Positions 53,236 to 64,000 of a stretch of 64,000 nucleotides of DNA are shown piece after piece (the stretch's first letter is position 1; every line of letters starts with the position of its first letter). The notes under the pieces are model-generated. The model had not been told where the DNA came from. It saw nothing but the letters and a program-made list of their open reading frames with translations, and searched no databases. A program made the position numbers and the translations under genes. Origin of the DNA: Bagarius yarrelli (taxonomy: Eukaryota; Chordata; Actinopteri; Siluriformes; Sisoridae). Where the stretch lies: NCBI GenBank assembly GCA_005784505.1, contig VCAZ01000120.1, positions 757,001 to 821,000 on the forward strand, in the 5' to 3' direction.

Positions 53236-53775
53236 AGTATATGTGACAAAATAAAGGCATTTTTAAAGCTACGACTTGGAAAACAAGGGACAAAGGTATT
53301 GTATTACACACAAAGGAACATTGAAATGTATGAGAAATTTACATTCCTTTGTTGCATTTAATAAAATGGTATCATCCGAGAAAGTGGCAAAGGTGAGCAA
53401 AACTGTCCCTCCTGCATAAATTTCTTGCAAATGCATCATTCCACAGGGTGAATGTAAAACTGAAAGCTTGCTTGCTTGGAATATTCGAGCTGTTAGAAAC
53501 ACAATACTGTTAGAGGAAGTAGAAAATTAAAGCCTATTATAGAAGCCCAACAACCCGTGATCTGAACTTCTACAAAGGTGAAACTGAGCTCTGCTGAATT
53601 TTGCCTGTTGTGCACAAACAGGGGAATTAGCAGATTTGGAATGACGTAAACAGACAGAGGTCTTTAGCTATGTTTGGTAAGATTTTGCAGCTATTTATGG
53701 AAGACAAGTTAAAACTCGATTTTTTTATTTGGTTGGTATGAATTTGTGGATAGAACTGCTGTTCTTTAAATTTCT

Positions 53776-53855
53776 TTTTGGTGGTGCTGGAAATTGAACC
53801 CATAAACGGCCAGTCAACAGCCCAACACCTTACCCACCACACTACCACTTTCCTA
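53776..53855 (-). repeat. SINE 5' part
   Basis: tggtggtgctggaaattgaa to cactaccactttcc is the complement of the tRNA-like head. Confidence 0.72.
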
Positions 53856-54214
53856 ATCCTGTTCTTAATCATTGAAACCTGATCTCTCTCCAAGTTCTCT
53901 CAGTTTGCACATTACACCATTTTACAAAAAGACAGAGACGGACATGTTAATGTACACAACCCGTCCTGGCACTCTTTTCCGTAACAAATTTCAGCAAAGT
54001 CCAGGCACAAGTAATAACCGTAAATTTAAAGAGAGAGAGAGACAGAGGGACAGAGAGAGATGGGGCACAAAAGAGCCTTCCTTAGATCCAGAGAAGGAAG
54101 GAAACGAAAAATCTTCTTTCAAGTGCTGATGGTCATTAAATGGTGCAATTAACCAAATCTGATGCAATGTGACCACCCAGATCCGACACATGTACACACA
54201 TGGATACCCTTGCC

Positions 54215-54295
54215 CATTGGCCTAGCGGTGGCAGCTTGATGGTGCTGGGAATTAAACCCACAATCTTCTAATCAGCAGTCCCACATCTTTCATTT
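54215..54295 (-). repeat. SINE middle fragment
   Basis: ggtgctgggaattaaaccca and aatcagcagtcccacatc. Confidence 0.68.
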
Positions 54296-54949
54296 ACATA
54301 AACCTGCATAAACCATAAAGACACTTCTTAACACAACCCCAACATTCACACTTGTAGACACCTGCAAACTCGCACCTGCCCACTTGTTGACAAATATAAC
54401 GAGCATGTTTATGGACAGGAACATTTGCACACATGCAGGATTCCGGGTTTACATTTACTTACTTACTTACAGAAGTTCTTTTCCATAGTGATCTACTAAA
54501 AGTCTTTGAAGTCTTTGTCCATAAATACACACAGTACTTCTTCACTACATCACCATCAGACTAAACATTCTGTTGGGACGTCACTGGAAGGTAACCAGTT
54601 CCTCTGGAGATTTATTCTACCATCTTTGTCGCAGAACGGTATAAAGTCTGGTCCTCCTCAAAGCCTGTGAGATGGTAAGATCAGTCGAGCAGTGCTTAAG
54701 GATCTAAAAAGTGATTGTTCCAGGTTACAATTTTTGAATGCAATGTTGCAATGTTATTAGGGTTAGAATTGCGGCACACTGGAAAATACTTTGCATGCTG
54801 TCTTACAGTAATAATTGTCGGTTGTTACGTTGTACATAATAATTATGCGAGACGTTAGAGTCTAGATGTCTGCATCGTCTTCTAAATTAAAAATGAGGCA
54901 ACGCGTTAAGTGATAATTGTAATGAAAAGGAAATCCAAGCTTAGAAAGT

Positions 54950-55110
54950 TGGGGGTCAGAGCGCAGGGTCAGATATGATACAGCGCCCCTGGAGCAGGAA
55001 GCATTAAGGGACTCGCTCAAGGACCCAACAGTGGCAGACTGGTGGCGCTAGAAGTCTTCCTGGTCGTCCAAACAACAACTCAGCACCTTAACATTTAAGC
55101 CACTAATGCA
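54950..55110 (-). repeat. SINE, variant with gcgcccctggagcagg
   Basis: The variant middle gcgcccctggagcaggaagc is the complement of the one at 53145; the head complement ends at about 55105. Confidence 0.65.
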
Positions 55111-55623
55111 ACAGTAACATTTCAGCTGACAATGATAATTCCAAAAAATGGCATTGTGATTGTATAAAAGTCACATTGTGTTAATAATTTGATGCAGGAA
55201 CCAGGAAGTGTTGGAGTCCTCGTCCAGGTGCTTGTACAGGTTACACCTGTCACCCATATTTTCATGATTGTACTTGTGTATGCTTGCTTGCACTGTAACT
55301 TGCCTGAGCATGCCTGTAGGTATCTGCAACTTATTTTTGCATGCTCGTAGACACCCTACTACAACATTTGCACCATATATTCACCCCCCACACACACACT
55401 CCCACGCTTCCTTCCATTAAAAGGGTCTTTCAAAATTCAAAATTAGCTTCGCCTCTCTTTCATTTTCTATCTTGTTTTTATTTTTTTTCATTAGGATGTA
55501 AAAACATTTTAAACTTTCCAGTCTTTCTTTCTTTTAAACACTGCAGTGCGAGAAATTTAAATACCCCAGCCGTGTGCACAAAACTAAAATCTCCCACTGA
55601 GCCCTAATCTTGCTTCCAAAGGA

Positions 55624-55655
55624 GGGGTAGGGGGTTAGGGGGTAGGGGGTAGGGG
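55624..55655 (+). other. G-quadruplex-forming sequence
   Basis: Five G runs of 4-5 bases (55624-27, 55630-34, 55638-42, 55645-49, 55652-55) with loops of 2-3 bases (TA, TTA). This fits the strictest G-quadruplex rule. No gene is adjacent. Confidence 0.85.
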
Positions 55656-55699
55656 ACAAGACAATTCCACTTATGTTTTAAACATCCCTCCCCCCTCTT

Positions 55700-56330
55700 C
55701 CAGCATCAAACCCCTGGTCTTGTTACTCATTAAAGCTAACCACATGCTTCATAAGGGATCCGTAAAAGCACCCTGAGAATGTTTACAGCAGGCGAGCAGG
55801 AGTAGGCAACCAGATCTTCAAAGAGAGCACGAGATCTAAGCAACCCAAATCTCTGTCCGTGTAATTTATAGAAGCTTTCATTTAGGGCGTTGCTCACAAA
55901 GCACAAACGCGACTAGATTATGATTTTTTTTTTGTTAGCTAAAACGAGTACACGTGATAGGATCTAAACACCAAACATGGCTGTGACATGGTGGCATTCG
56001 AAAGCTTGTAAAGAAAAGAGAAAAAAAAAGTCAGCAAGAGGCTAATTTTAGGCCAGCGAGTCACAAGGGACCGTTCAAGCCACAAATCACCGCAACAGCA
56101 TGAAGGTCCTCTCGAGGGGCGCTTGTGCCACTGTTAGTTTCCCACAAAGCCGAGAGACTCAGACGGTGAGAAAAATGAGAGCGAGGGAGACAGACGGAAA
56201 GAAATAAACACATTTGTCAACATGTTTATATTGCCATTTTCCCAAACAGCAGAAACAGGAATACAAAATGAGAGGAATTTACATCCGCATCCCGTCAATT
56301 CTCATGGACAGAAAAACACCTAAAAACATC
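55700..56330. promoter_or_regulatory. complex non-repetitive block
   Basis: About 600 bases without SINE, satellite or long frame, just after the G-quadruplex tract; includes ggccagcgagtcacaaggga and aaggtcctctcgaggggcgc. Candidate conserved element by texture only. Confidence 0.25.
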
Positions 56331-56983
56331 ACAACATGCATCGTGGATTTTTTTCCCCTTTAATTCTTTAAGTAATTCTTACAACAATCACGACAATCAC
56401 GAGATTTTATTGCAGAGGGAAAAAAAAGCTAGAAAATATTTTTATTATTAAAGATCTATAATTATTAAGCTCAATCGATTGTTATTAATTATTTTTCTGA
56501 TTATTGATTAAAGAAATTTCATTAACTCCCTTGCCACCGTCGCCCTTGGCTTGCATATCAGGGACATTCAGGGACAAACGGATTTCTGTTTCATTCACAT
56601 TGTATAATTATCTTTGATTGTGTACAGCTGTTTTGAGACAATAACAATTGTAAAACGTGCTATACAAATAACATTTTATTGAACTGAACACAAATCATCG
56701 TTTTTTTTCGTGGCCTAAAACACACAGCACATACAGTACAGTACTGCATATACCATACACAGTATCTGCATACATATATGTGCAATAATATACGTCGTCT
56801 GCTACACGCGTTAATAAACAACATCAGTACAACATCAGCTCAACATCAGTCAATTCTGGAACTAATAGACTTTGTTGGCTACGTGTGGACGTATTGCTAT
56901 TCCATTCGGACACACACCCCTCTGCGGATTTCATCCGTTAAATCCGACGTCCAATGGTTCCGGAACTTTTTCTGTATAATAAT

Positions 56984-56986
56984 AAC

Positions 56987-57017
<31 letters not shown>

Positions 57018-57018
57018 T
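56984..57018 (+). repeat. AAT triplet microsatellite
   Basis: About 11 aat/taa units. Confidence 0.9.
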
Positions 57019-58231
57019 TATAATAGGATTTTAATGGAACAGTTGACATTTATTTCTATACTGATAACAAATTTCATAACTGTTCATAAATATTGAAACA
57101 TTTGATGTTTTTTTTTAATTAAAACAACCTTTTGATCACAAATATTCAGCTTACTGTCTATACATAAATAATGTAAACAATGATATAAAAAAACAATAAA
57201 TGCAGATTTTTATTCAGAATAAATAAAAGTATAATATAAGGATAAATTGATCGTTCTGTATTGGAATAATATCATAAAATGGCTCAGTCTTCAGAATGTC
57301 ACATGATCGTGGGCTTTACAAGCGACTGATTCGAGTAGAACATTAAAGTCATCGACTTTTCCATTACACGTCTGTTCCTACGCTTCACCTTCCACCAATC
57401 CACAGACTGGACTTTAGAAATCAGATTAAAAGAAAAATCAATTATAGTGAGGTAAAAAACGAATCTTAGCCCTAATCCAGGACACCGAATCCGACACTGT
57501 CTTAAACATACAGTTATTATAAATACATAAAGTTTAATAAGTTCATTAGAATGTATTAACTTGTAATCTAGTCTCCGTCAGTGTTTAGTCTGCGTTTGAT
57601 AAAAGCAACACTGAGTCTCTTGTATCTACACACGATCACACGGGAAGCCAGAAAATCATTATTCCCAAAACATTACCTGGCCTTTTTCCAGGAACTCGGT
57701 CCACAAGGACGTACTGATGTTATCGCTTTCACCTGCTGCCCGAACAAAACCTGGACGGACTCCACCAACAGCCAGTCGGTTAAATATTACTAAAAAAATA
57801 AAAGTCTCCATTGAGACTTTTCTACACAAGCCTAACGAATGAAATCATCCAGTAGCAACGACTCAGTTTAATGATTCACTGACCGTGTTCTCAAAAACTC
57901 AGTGTCTTTGTGATTGTATGTGTGTGTGTGTGTGGAGTGAACATAATTGGCAAATGACTCCTGATGAAAATAAAGAGTAATCTAAGATATTATTAAATGC
58001 CCCAAGCAAAACTCACCACTTTCATTAGCATGGCGTTACCCAGCCTGCAGTCTGTTTCTGTCTATTAGTGAGATTTACACAAAACATTTAGTCTGGTTTC
58101 GGTTTTAAAAACTTAAAATGACAGTAAAACGAGTAAAACTTTGACTCTTTTACTCTTCAACTAAACTTTCGTGGCTTTTGGTGCTAGAATTTTTTTCTCA
58201 AATATGACATACTAATAATTGAGCTAATAAA

Positions 58232-58352
58232 AAAAATAAATAAATAAATAAATAAATGAAATATATACAGGTATATATATATATTATATATATATAATAT
58301 ATATGATAATATTATAATATATAATAATAATACTATATATATATATATATCA
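58232..58352. repeat. TAAA run and AT-rich palindromic tract
   Basis: taaataaataaataaat is followed by alternating atat and taat words to 58352; strongly self-complementary. Confidence 0.88.
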
Positions 58353-58834
58353 TTTATTAAAACCAGTTTATACGTTATGCTACATTATGTTTTTTTGTAG
58401 CTGGAAACATTAGGCAGTGTGTGCAAACGAAAAAGTATAGAAAAAAACATTCAAATGCAAAAAAAGACTCGTAAGAAAAAGTTGTCATTTGCGCGAAGAA
58501 CCGGAAAACCGTAACATTCCGGTGCTAAATACGTGTGTATTTAACACACGACAACATTTCAATCCCGAACTTTGTTACACTTAGACGCAGAGGATGCTAG
58601 TTTATCATCAAATACAATCAACTTGTTGCTCCACAGCGCCACCCGTTGCATATGCTAAGGTTCAGTTTGTGTGCTTAGGTTTTATTGTGTACTTTCTTTC
58701 TTTTTTAAACAGGAAAGCAATATAGTGAAATTCGAATAGCGTTTTTATTTTTAAAATAGCAGTTCGAATATTTGACTATTTGCGCCCCATCCTATTCAGT
58801 AGCCGCCTAATCAAAGCAACTTTGATTTATCTCA

Positions 58835-58965
58835 TTTATTTAAATCAAATTGAGCAGTTAAGGGCCTTGCACAGGGGCCCAGTAGTGGCAGTTTGGCGCT
58901 GCTGGGAACTGAACTCATGACTATCCAATTAGCACTCCAACAAAAGAACTACAGAGCTACCACTT
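58835..58965 (-). repeat. SINE
   Basis: gagcagttaagggccttgca and aactgaactcatgactatcc are recognisable. Confidence 0.75.
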
Positions 58966-59154
58966 AATACCACTAATTTACGTAATAAGCCTGGAAAAGA
59001 TATGAATTACTGAAGTTTTGGCTTAAAGAACATAAACAAGCGCTAAATGAACAAAATGATTGGTATTCAAGTTTAGTCCTCTTTGGCAAACCGCTAAAAC
59101 ATCAGCAGATCTGTGCTTCGGCTTGGCTTAGCTTCACTTCTACAATTAGAATTG

Positions 59155-59250
59155 GTGGCTTAGTGGTTAAGGTGTGAACTGAGACCAGAAAGACTGGAGC
59201 CACTGTGGGCCCCTGTTAACCTCCAATTGCTCAGTTGTATAAATAAGATG
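59155..59250 (+). repeat. SINE, internally deleted
   Basis: Head ggtggcttagtggttaaggt and tail tccaattgctcagttgtata are joined by a shortened middle. Confidence 0.72.
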
Positions 59251-60334
59251 GAAATAGAGATAGATTTATAGAAAATGGTAACCCTGAGAGACTCAAACCA
59301 CCAAACTTTTATTTCTGTGGTTAGGAATGATGGTATGTCTGATCTTTTTAATATGCTAACGCTAAAAAAATAAGGTATAAAAACACGGAACCTGGAAAGT
59401 CCTTGATAGAGAAGCCCATCTATCTGTTGTCTATAGCCACTTATTCCTAATCAGGGTACCGCTTTTCCACAGGGGCCTGTGTTGGAGGTGGTGTCCAATT
59501 GGGAGAAAATAAATAGAAAACAGGAGCAAAAGCTTGTGTATGACGGGATAGTGGGGAATATGAACCTTTTAAACAATGTAAAAAAAAATTACAGGGCTTA
59601 AAAAAATTCGAGATAGCAAGCGATTCCTGTCACCTTGTGGGTGACAACGCAGGTTCTGCTCCCTGCCAGTGCAAACACTAGATCATTAGCTATTATCAGA
59701 CATGGTTGTGTTCTAGACTTCATTCATACTTTAGTTAACATCACTAGAACAACTTTCCCGACATTTCCACTCTGGATCGCCATCACACACACCAGTCTTT
59801 ATAAGCAAAAACAGTATCATGAAAAGGGCTTCATAAAGCTGTCGGGGTCTCCAGCAGATCGATCCTCATAAACGACCTTAACTCGTTTAAAGACCGCAAG
59901 TCACAGGACCACACAGACCTCCAAAAATGTCCTCACAATGGGAGGCTGGAAATCTTATTTATCCAATCAGATTTGAGGCTTGGGGGCAGGATGGCCTGGG
60001 GCACATAGCAGGAATGACCTGGGAGCCAGGGAGGTATGGTCCTCAATAATTGAACCTCCCTTAACTTTTCTCATTTAGACTCGATGGGAGAGGGATTCTT
60101 GTAATATTATCTGACTTTTCTGCTGCCTGTAGGCCAAAAATCGCATTTCCACTGGGCCGATGGACAGATCCTGACCCCGAACTGGCCCCCAAACTCACAT
60201 TCTGTATGACTAGATGCCTGAAGCAAACCTTACCACCCTTACAAACCTTACCGAGCCTGTTTTCTGTTTCTGTCCTACATCAGTCTGATTTGGGCTTTAA
60301 ATTATGAAACACACTTAAAAGATTTTTAATTAAA

Positions 60335-60440
60335 CTGAGCAATTTGGGTCTTTCTCCAGGACCCAGCAGTGTCAGGTTCTTACAATCTTACAATCTTACA
60401 GTTAGCAGTCTAACACCTTAACCAATGAGCTGCTACTTTC
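60335..60440 (-). repeat. SINE
   Basis: cttacaatcttacaatcttacag is a small internal triplication; the rest is ctaacaccttaaccaatgag. Confidence 0.68.
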
Positions 60441-60698
60441 CCCCATATCGGGCTGATAGCGAGGTCAGTATCAAATCGTGCATTTCCAGGCGACTGCGTT
60501 AAAATTATATTACTATCAAAAGACAAACACTTTTCACAGAGTGGAGGTCAAATTTAAAGACAATTATTTTTAACAATATTCTTTTATAAGAATAAATATT
60601 ATCAGACTCTTAAAATTAAGATAAAAGTCAACTACAACTTTTAATTATTTGGTTTTATTTCTCTTACATTAACTGAATGCTGGTTTACTACTGAAATA

Positions 60699-60722
60699 CC
60701 CCCCACCCCCACCCCCACCCCC
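60699..60722 (-). other. C-tract (G-quadruplex on - strand)
   Basis: Four C runs of 5-6 bases separated by single A, so the - strand can form a G-quadruplex with one-base loops. Confidence 0.85.
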
Positions 60723-60759
60723 GTCACACAGTACACTTCAGTCCAAAGTGCCGTCTGCT

Positions 60760-61230
60760 ATCTGAAAGAACCGAACGTTCACAGAGTTTCTGGGATTCCA
60801 AAGTTTTCCTCTTCTTTTAGAAGTCTGGCGAAGCCGAGAAACTGCTGCTGGTGCAGAGGTCTAAAGCAACAAGTGAGTGCTTGTTTCACAGGAATGCTGG
60901 CTATGTGAGGGCGATTGAGGAGGGGGATGGGGCAGAGGGAGGATACAAAAAACAAACAAAAAAAAAAAACAAGCCATCTGTGAGGAGGACACGAGCGCTT
61001 TTCCCACCTCTATCGCAGCGATTAGCAGAGAGCCCGCGGTGTTGACTGTCGCACAGAGAGGGTCAATATTGACACAGTGGTTAAATCTACACTCTCCCCA
61101 AGGTCCCACAGACGGGAACTGAAAAACGAATACTAACACCACTAAAAATATTACAGCACAACAGAATAAAGCACTGGGAAACTCGTGTACTGAAGGGAAC
61201 GACTTAGTATTGCTCTTCATTTTACTGGGT
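60760..61230. promoter_or_regulatory. complex block, possible upstream region
   Basis: Mixed-composition sequence follows the C-tract. It could hold a 5' exon or promoter of arhgap29, but neither a CpG-rich core nor a fitting exon was seen. The - strand frame at 60861-61220 has a hydrophobic stretch but no known domain. Confidence 0.2.
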
Positions 61231-62029
61231 ATTATATCCAGAGGAAAATTTAGGTGGTAGCTCAGGGGTTACTGTTATGGACTGTTACTGTTATGTTAGT
61301 AGCTCAGGGGTTACTATTATGGACTGTTACTAAACACCGCTTTTCCACCAGTGCCGGTGCCGGAGCCCAATCATGAACACAGCTGCCAATAATATTTTTA
61401 CAGAATTAAGTAAATGGTGGTCTTGAGTGAAATCTGTTGATGGTCGCAGCCATCAACAAATAAATTAACAAGAATTCTGTCATCACTAAAGGTCTTTGAA
61501 CAAAGAGTTAAAATATTTGTACGAAATATTTGCATGTTAAAAACTTACATGTCAATCAAGTCTAAATACTGCCTGCAAAACTTTTGTCGGCCATTAAAAA
61601 AATCTAAGTGTTTGATTTTGTGTGTTTTTCACATCCATAGCAAGTATTTTAAGTGTGTTTTGACAATTCAGAGCCATCGTACAAGACAAAGCCAAGATCC
61701 AGAACTGATGTAAACTATTGTATGATGTGTGAAAACTTTGCATCACTAATGAATTTTTAGGATACTGAAAACAAAAAACATGAAAATTTTAGACTTCAGT
61801 GTGCAACAATGTTAAATAACTGCAATATTTTTTTGTTCTTTGTTTCCTTGAGCAAAACTTTAATTTAACGAAGACACTTTTAATGACAATGCAGTTTATT
61901 TAATTGATGTATTTATAAAAGCTTTCAGTTTCAGACTCTGGTTATCTTTCTGTAGTCATTCGAGTTGTTTAGTTGTGTTATAAATAAAAATGTTTGTTCA
62001 GTACTTTGGCAATATTTATCGTAATTATA

Positions 62030-62705
62030 ACATCCACAGCCACTGTTTTGCCGACGACACTCAGCTTTATCTGTCTAGGAAACCTAATTCCACACGTCCA
62101 CCCACCGTTCACCAAGTCCTAGATCACCTTCATCTTCCTTAAGTTAAGTATTTACAAAACCGAAATTGGCACTAAATCCTCACTATCCAAAGTCAACAGC
62201 TTCACCCTCACAAATGACGGTTCCTCAGTCTCTTTCTCTCCTTAGTCTGGGTGTCATCCGTGATAGCTAATTTCCATCCACGCAACATTATTTGTCTCTG
62301 TCCACTCCACTTCTATTCTCGTTTACAGCTTGCTTTCCTCTCTTATTGACTATCGTAATTCTTTCCTTTTTGGTATCCCTCATAAATTCCTCCATGAGCT
62401 TGTCACTGGTCAAAAATTCAGCTCATCATCACCAAAACCCCCTCTTTTCATCACATTCCCTGTTTTACAGAAACTTCATTGGCTTCCGTTCATTGGCTTC
62501 GTTGGCTTCTTACCCCTCCTTATCTGTCTAATCTAATTCACATCGCCACTTCCTCTCGTTCTCTTAGATCCTTTTCTTCCATTTTTCTTTCTGTCCCCTG
62601 TCTGTCTTGGTACCACAAGGAGCAAAGGTTACCGTCTCATGTTGTTTGTATATCTCTGTAAAGTGTCCTTGACTGTTATGAAAGGTGCTTATAAATAAAA
62701 TGTAT
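62030..62705 (+). mobile_element. L2-like LINE fragment (YADDTQLYLS type)
   Basis: The start reads HCFADDTQLYLS, the catalytic (Y/F)ADD motif of L2-type reverse transcriptase, followed by badly shifted coding sequence and an end ...ctgttatgaaaggtgctt and ataaataaaat, typical of the 3' end. Several deletions break it. Confidence 0.8.
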
Positions 62706-63040
62706 TATTTTGTTATCATATATTTGTCAAAAACAGAGGAAAAAAAATAATTAATAAATATTTTTTCTGTTTTTTCTGGCATCGGTAAAAAAAAAATTAA
62801 TTCGGTCGATCTGTAGTTTTTACGATAACAATAACACAATGCAGTTGTGAGAGCTTGAGCAGTCTGAGGTAGTAAGTGTATGACTGAACATGTGACTGGG
62901 TAAAAGGGTTCACTTGTTTCAACATTTGACGAATCAAAGTAGAAAAAAAATAGATGAGAATAATAAAATAGATTAAAATTATAATAAGACCAAAAACTCA
63001 AATTATTACGTTTTTACAACATCGTCATCATCATGTAACC

Positions 63041-63234
63041 TTCCATCTCTCTGGCTCTAAAAACAAGCCCCAAAACCCTACTGGAGGAGATGAAGATGAT
63101 GTCATCTTCGCTCAGATAGAAGAGCAGATCCACATGTTAGATACTTCCTCTGTCACTGAAACGTTAAAGAAGCGGAGCTGGAGGGGCAGCAAGTGCTGCA
63201 GATGCTCAGGGATGAGAGGATGATGGAGCTTTAA
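63041..63234 (+). pseudogene. orphan coding-like block with single-base frameshift
   Basis: One frame reads NPTGGDEDDVIFAQIEEQIH then MLDTSSVTETLKK; after 63172 the protein-like text continues one frame over as AELEGQQVLQMLRDERMMEL and TAA at 63232-63234. Composition (acidic, helical, no low complexity) is that of a real protein C-terminus. I do not recognise the family. It may be the last exon of another gene with a base missing in the assembly, or a pseudogene piece. Confidence 0.4.
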
Positions 63235-63884
63235 TTACATAACTCATAGTTCCTGTGGAAGTCTGGGATTGTTCAGAAGAGTGAGGGATTCTATTTGTAA
63301 ACTTGGCTTCATTCTCAGAGATGTAGAGATACTCCAGACCAGGATCCTCCAGGAGACAATATACAGAAAGACAGACAGACAGACGCAACGAATCCAAACT
63401 CAAAGAAGATCTTCTGGTCCAGAGCTTAAGGATAAGTTGGTCTGGGTTTAAGTGGGATTAATAGTAGGTCAAATGGTTTCACATACCAATTTTTCACCTG
63501 GCACCTGCTACCTCATCAACATCTGGAATCTTCTTGCTATCTTCTATTTTTAATCTTTTTTAATTTTAATCATTTTTAATTCCCTGACTATCCCCTTTAT
63601 GAACACTTTTCTTTTCTGGAGCGTTGGTCTTATTTTTTGGCATTGTTAATGTTGGGTCATAAAATAATGGCAAATCTTAAGCTGATCTCTGTGAAGAAAG
63701 CTCCGAACACTGATTAGGATCTGGGCAGCAGCTGAGGACATTTTTCGGTGGAAAAACACAGCCCAGATTCCCAATTGGGCTTCGGTTCTAGCACTGGTAG
63801 AAAAGTGGTACCACAGAACCATCCAACTAAACAATTACACATGATCTATTTACACAGAGATTTTGAGATAAAGCCATGTGGGAA

Positions 63885-63975
63885 TCTTCAGGCCCTTAAG
63901 TGCTTAAATGAAATAGATGCATTTCACTCTGGATAGGGATGTCTGCCAAATACCAGAAGTGTGAATGTAAATCAC
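63885..63975 (+). repeat. SINE tail fragment
   Basis: cactctggatagggatgtct then gccaaataccag, close to the right edge of the window. Confidence 0.65.
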
Positions 63976-64000
63976 GTAAGTTTCACCACATCATGACGTC

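Larger units (their letters stand above)
56400..58830. other. non-coding, AT-rich
   Basis: Apart from the AAT, TAAA and AT arrays nothing is recognised. The open frame at 57581-57793 (+) has no domain. Confidence 0.5.

Noticed and set aside
60861..61220. 119-codon - strand frame with a hydrophobic segment
   Set aside because: No domain, no splice or start context, and it begins and ends in low-complexity sequence.

Overview
This is a piece of a vertebrate nuclear genome, almost certainly a teleost fish. Evidence: two multi-exon genes with GT-AG introns whose products are vertebrate proteins, very dense CA/GT microsatellites, a tRNA-derived SINE family of fish type present in more than 25 copies, an inactive Tc1-like transposon, and several non-LTR retroelement fragments. 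The species cannot be fixed from the sequence; a catfish-like (otophysan) genome is a guess from the repeat flavour.

Layout. Left end (1233-7671, + strand): exons of a trans-2,3-enoyl-CoA reductase gene (tecr), from the exon matching human exon 3 to the stop codon; the first exons lie to the left of the window or are not recognisable. Ten exons join in one frame with canonical splice sites, but the exon starting at 2744 can only be joined in frame by using a downstream acceptor, because the stronger upstream acceptor leads to a stop and a frameshift. 7672-23029: about 15 kb between two convergent genes, made of a 600-bp GA-rich array, TAATAATGC-type and CAT-type arrays, RTE-like and L2-like LINE fragments, a degenerate roughly 30-bp minisatellite, SINEs and a few complex non-repetitive blocks. 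23030-46164 (- strand): 21 exons of arhgap29, a RhoGAP with F-BAR, C1 and RhoGAP domains. The exons join without a break into 1216 codons plus stop, lacking only the N-terminal part (about 70-80 residues by comparison with the human protein). The introns hold a near-complete 36-bp minisatellite (24231-25947), CTGT arrays, tandem copies of an exon tail, and a 1335-bp Tc1-like element in the first visible intron. 46165-64000: upstream or 5' intron of arhgap29, no certain gene; many SINEs, a short terminal-inverted-repeat DNA element, an L2-like LINE fragment, G-quadruplex-prone tracts and an orphan coding-like block near the right edge.

The two genes are tail to tail and unrelated in function: TECR performs the last reduction of the very-long-chain fatty acid elongation cycle in the ER, and ARHGAP29 lowers RhoA activity downstream of Rap1/Rasip1-type signalling. 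No operon-like or defence-like system is visible. The most interesting items are the damaged tecr exon with an apparent acceptor shift, tandem duplication of an arhgap29 exon end with its splice donor, an intron converted almost wholly into splice-site-like 36-bp repeats, GT-repeat 3' splice sites, and an inverted pair of minisatellite/transposon composites flanking tecr exons.
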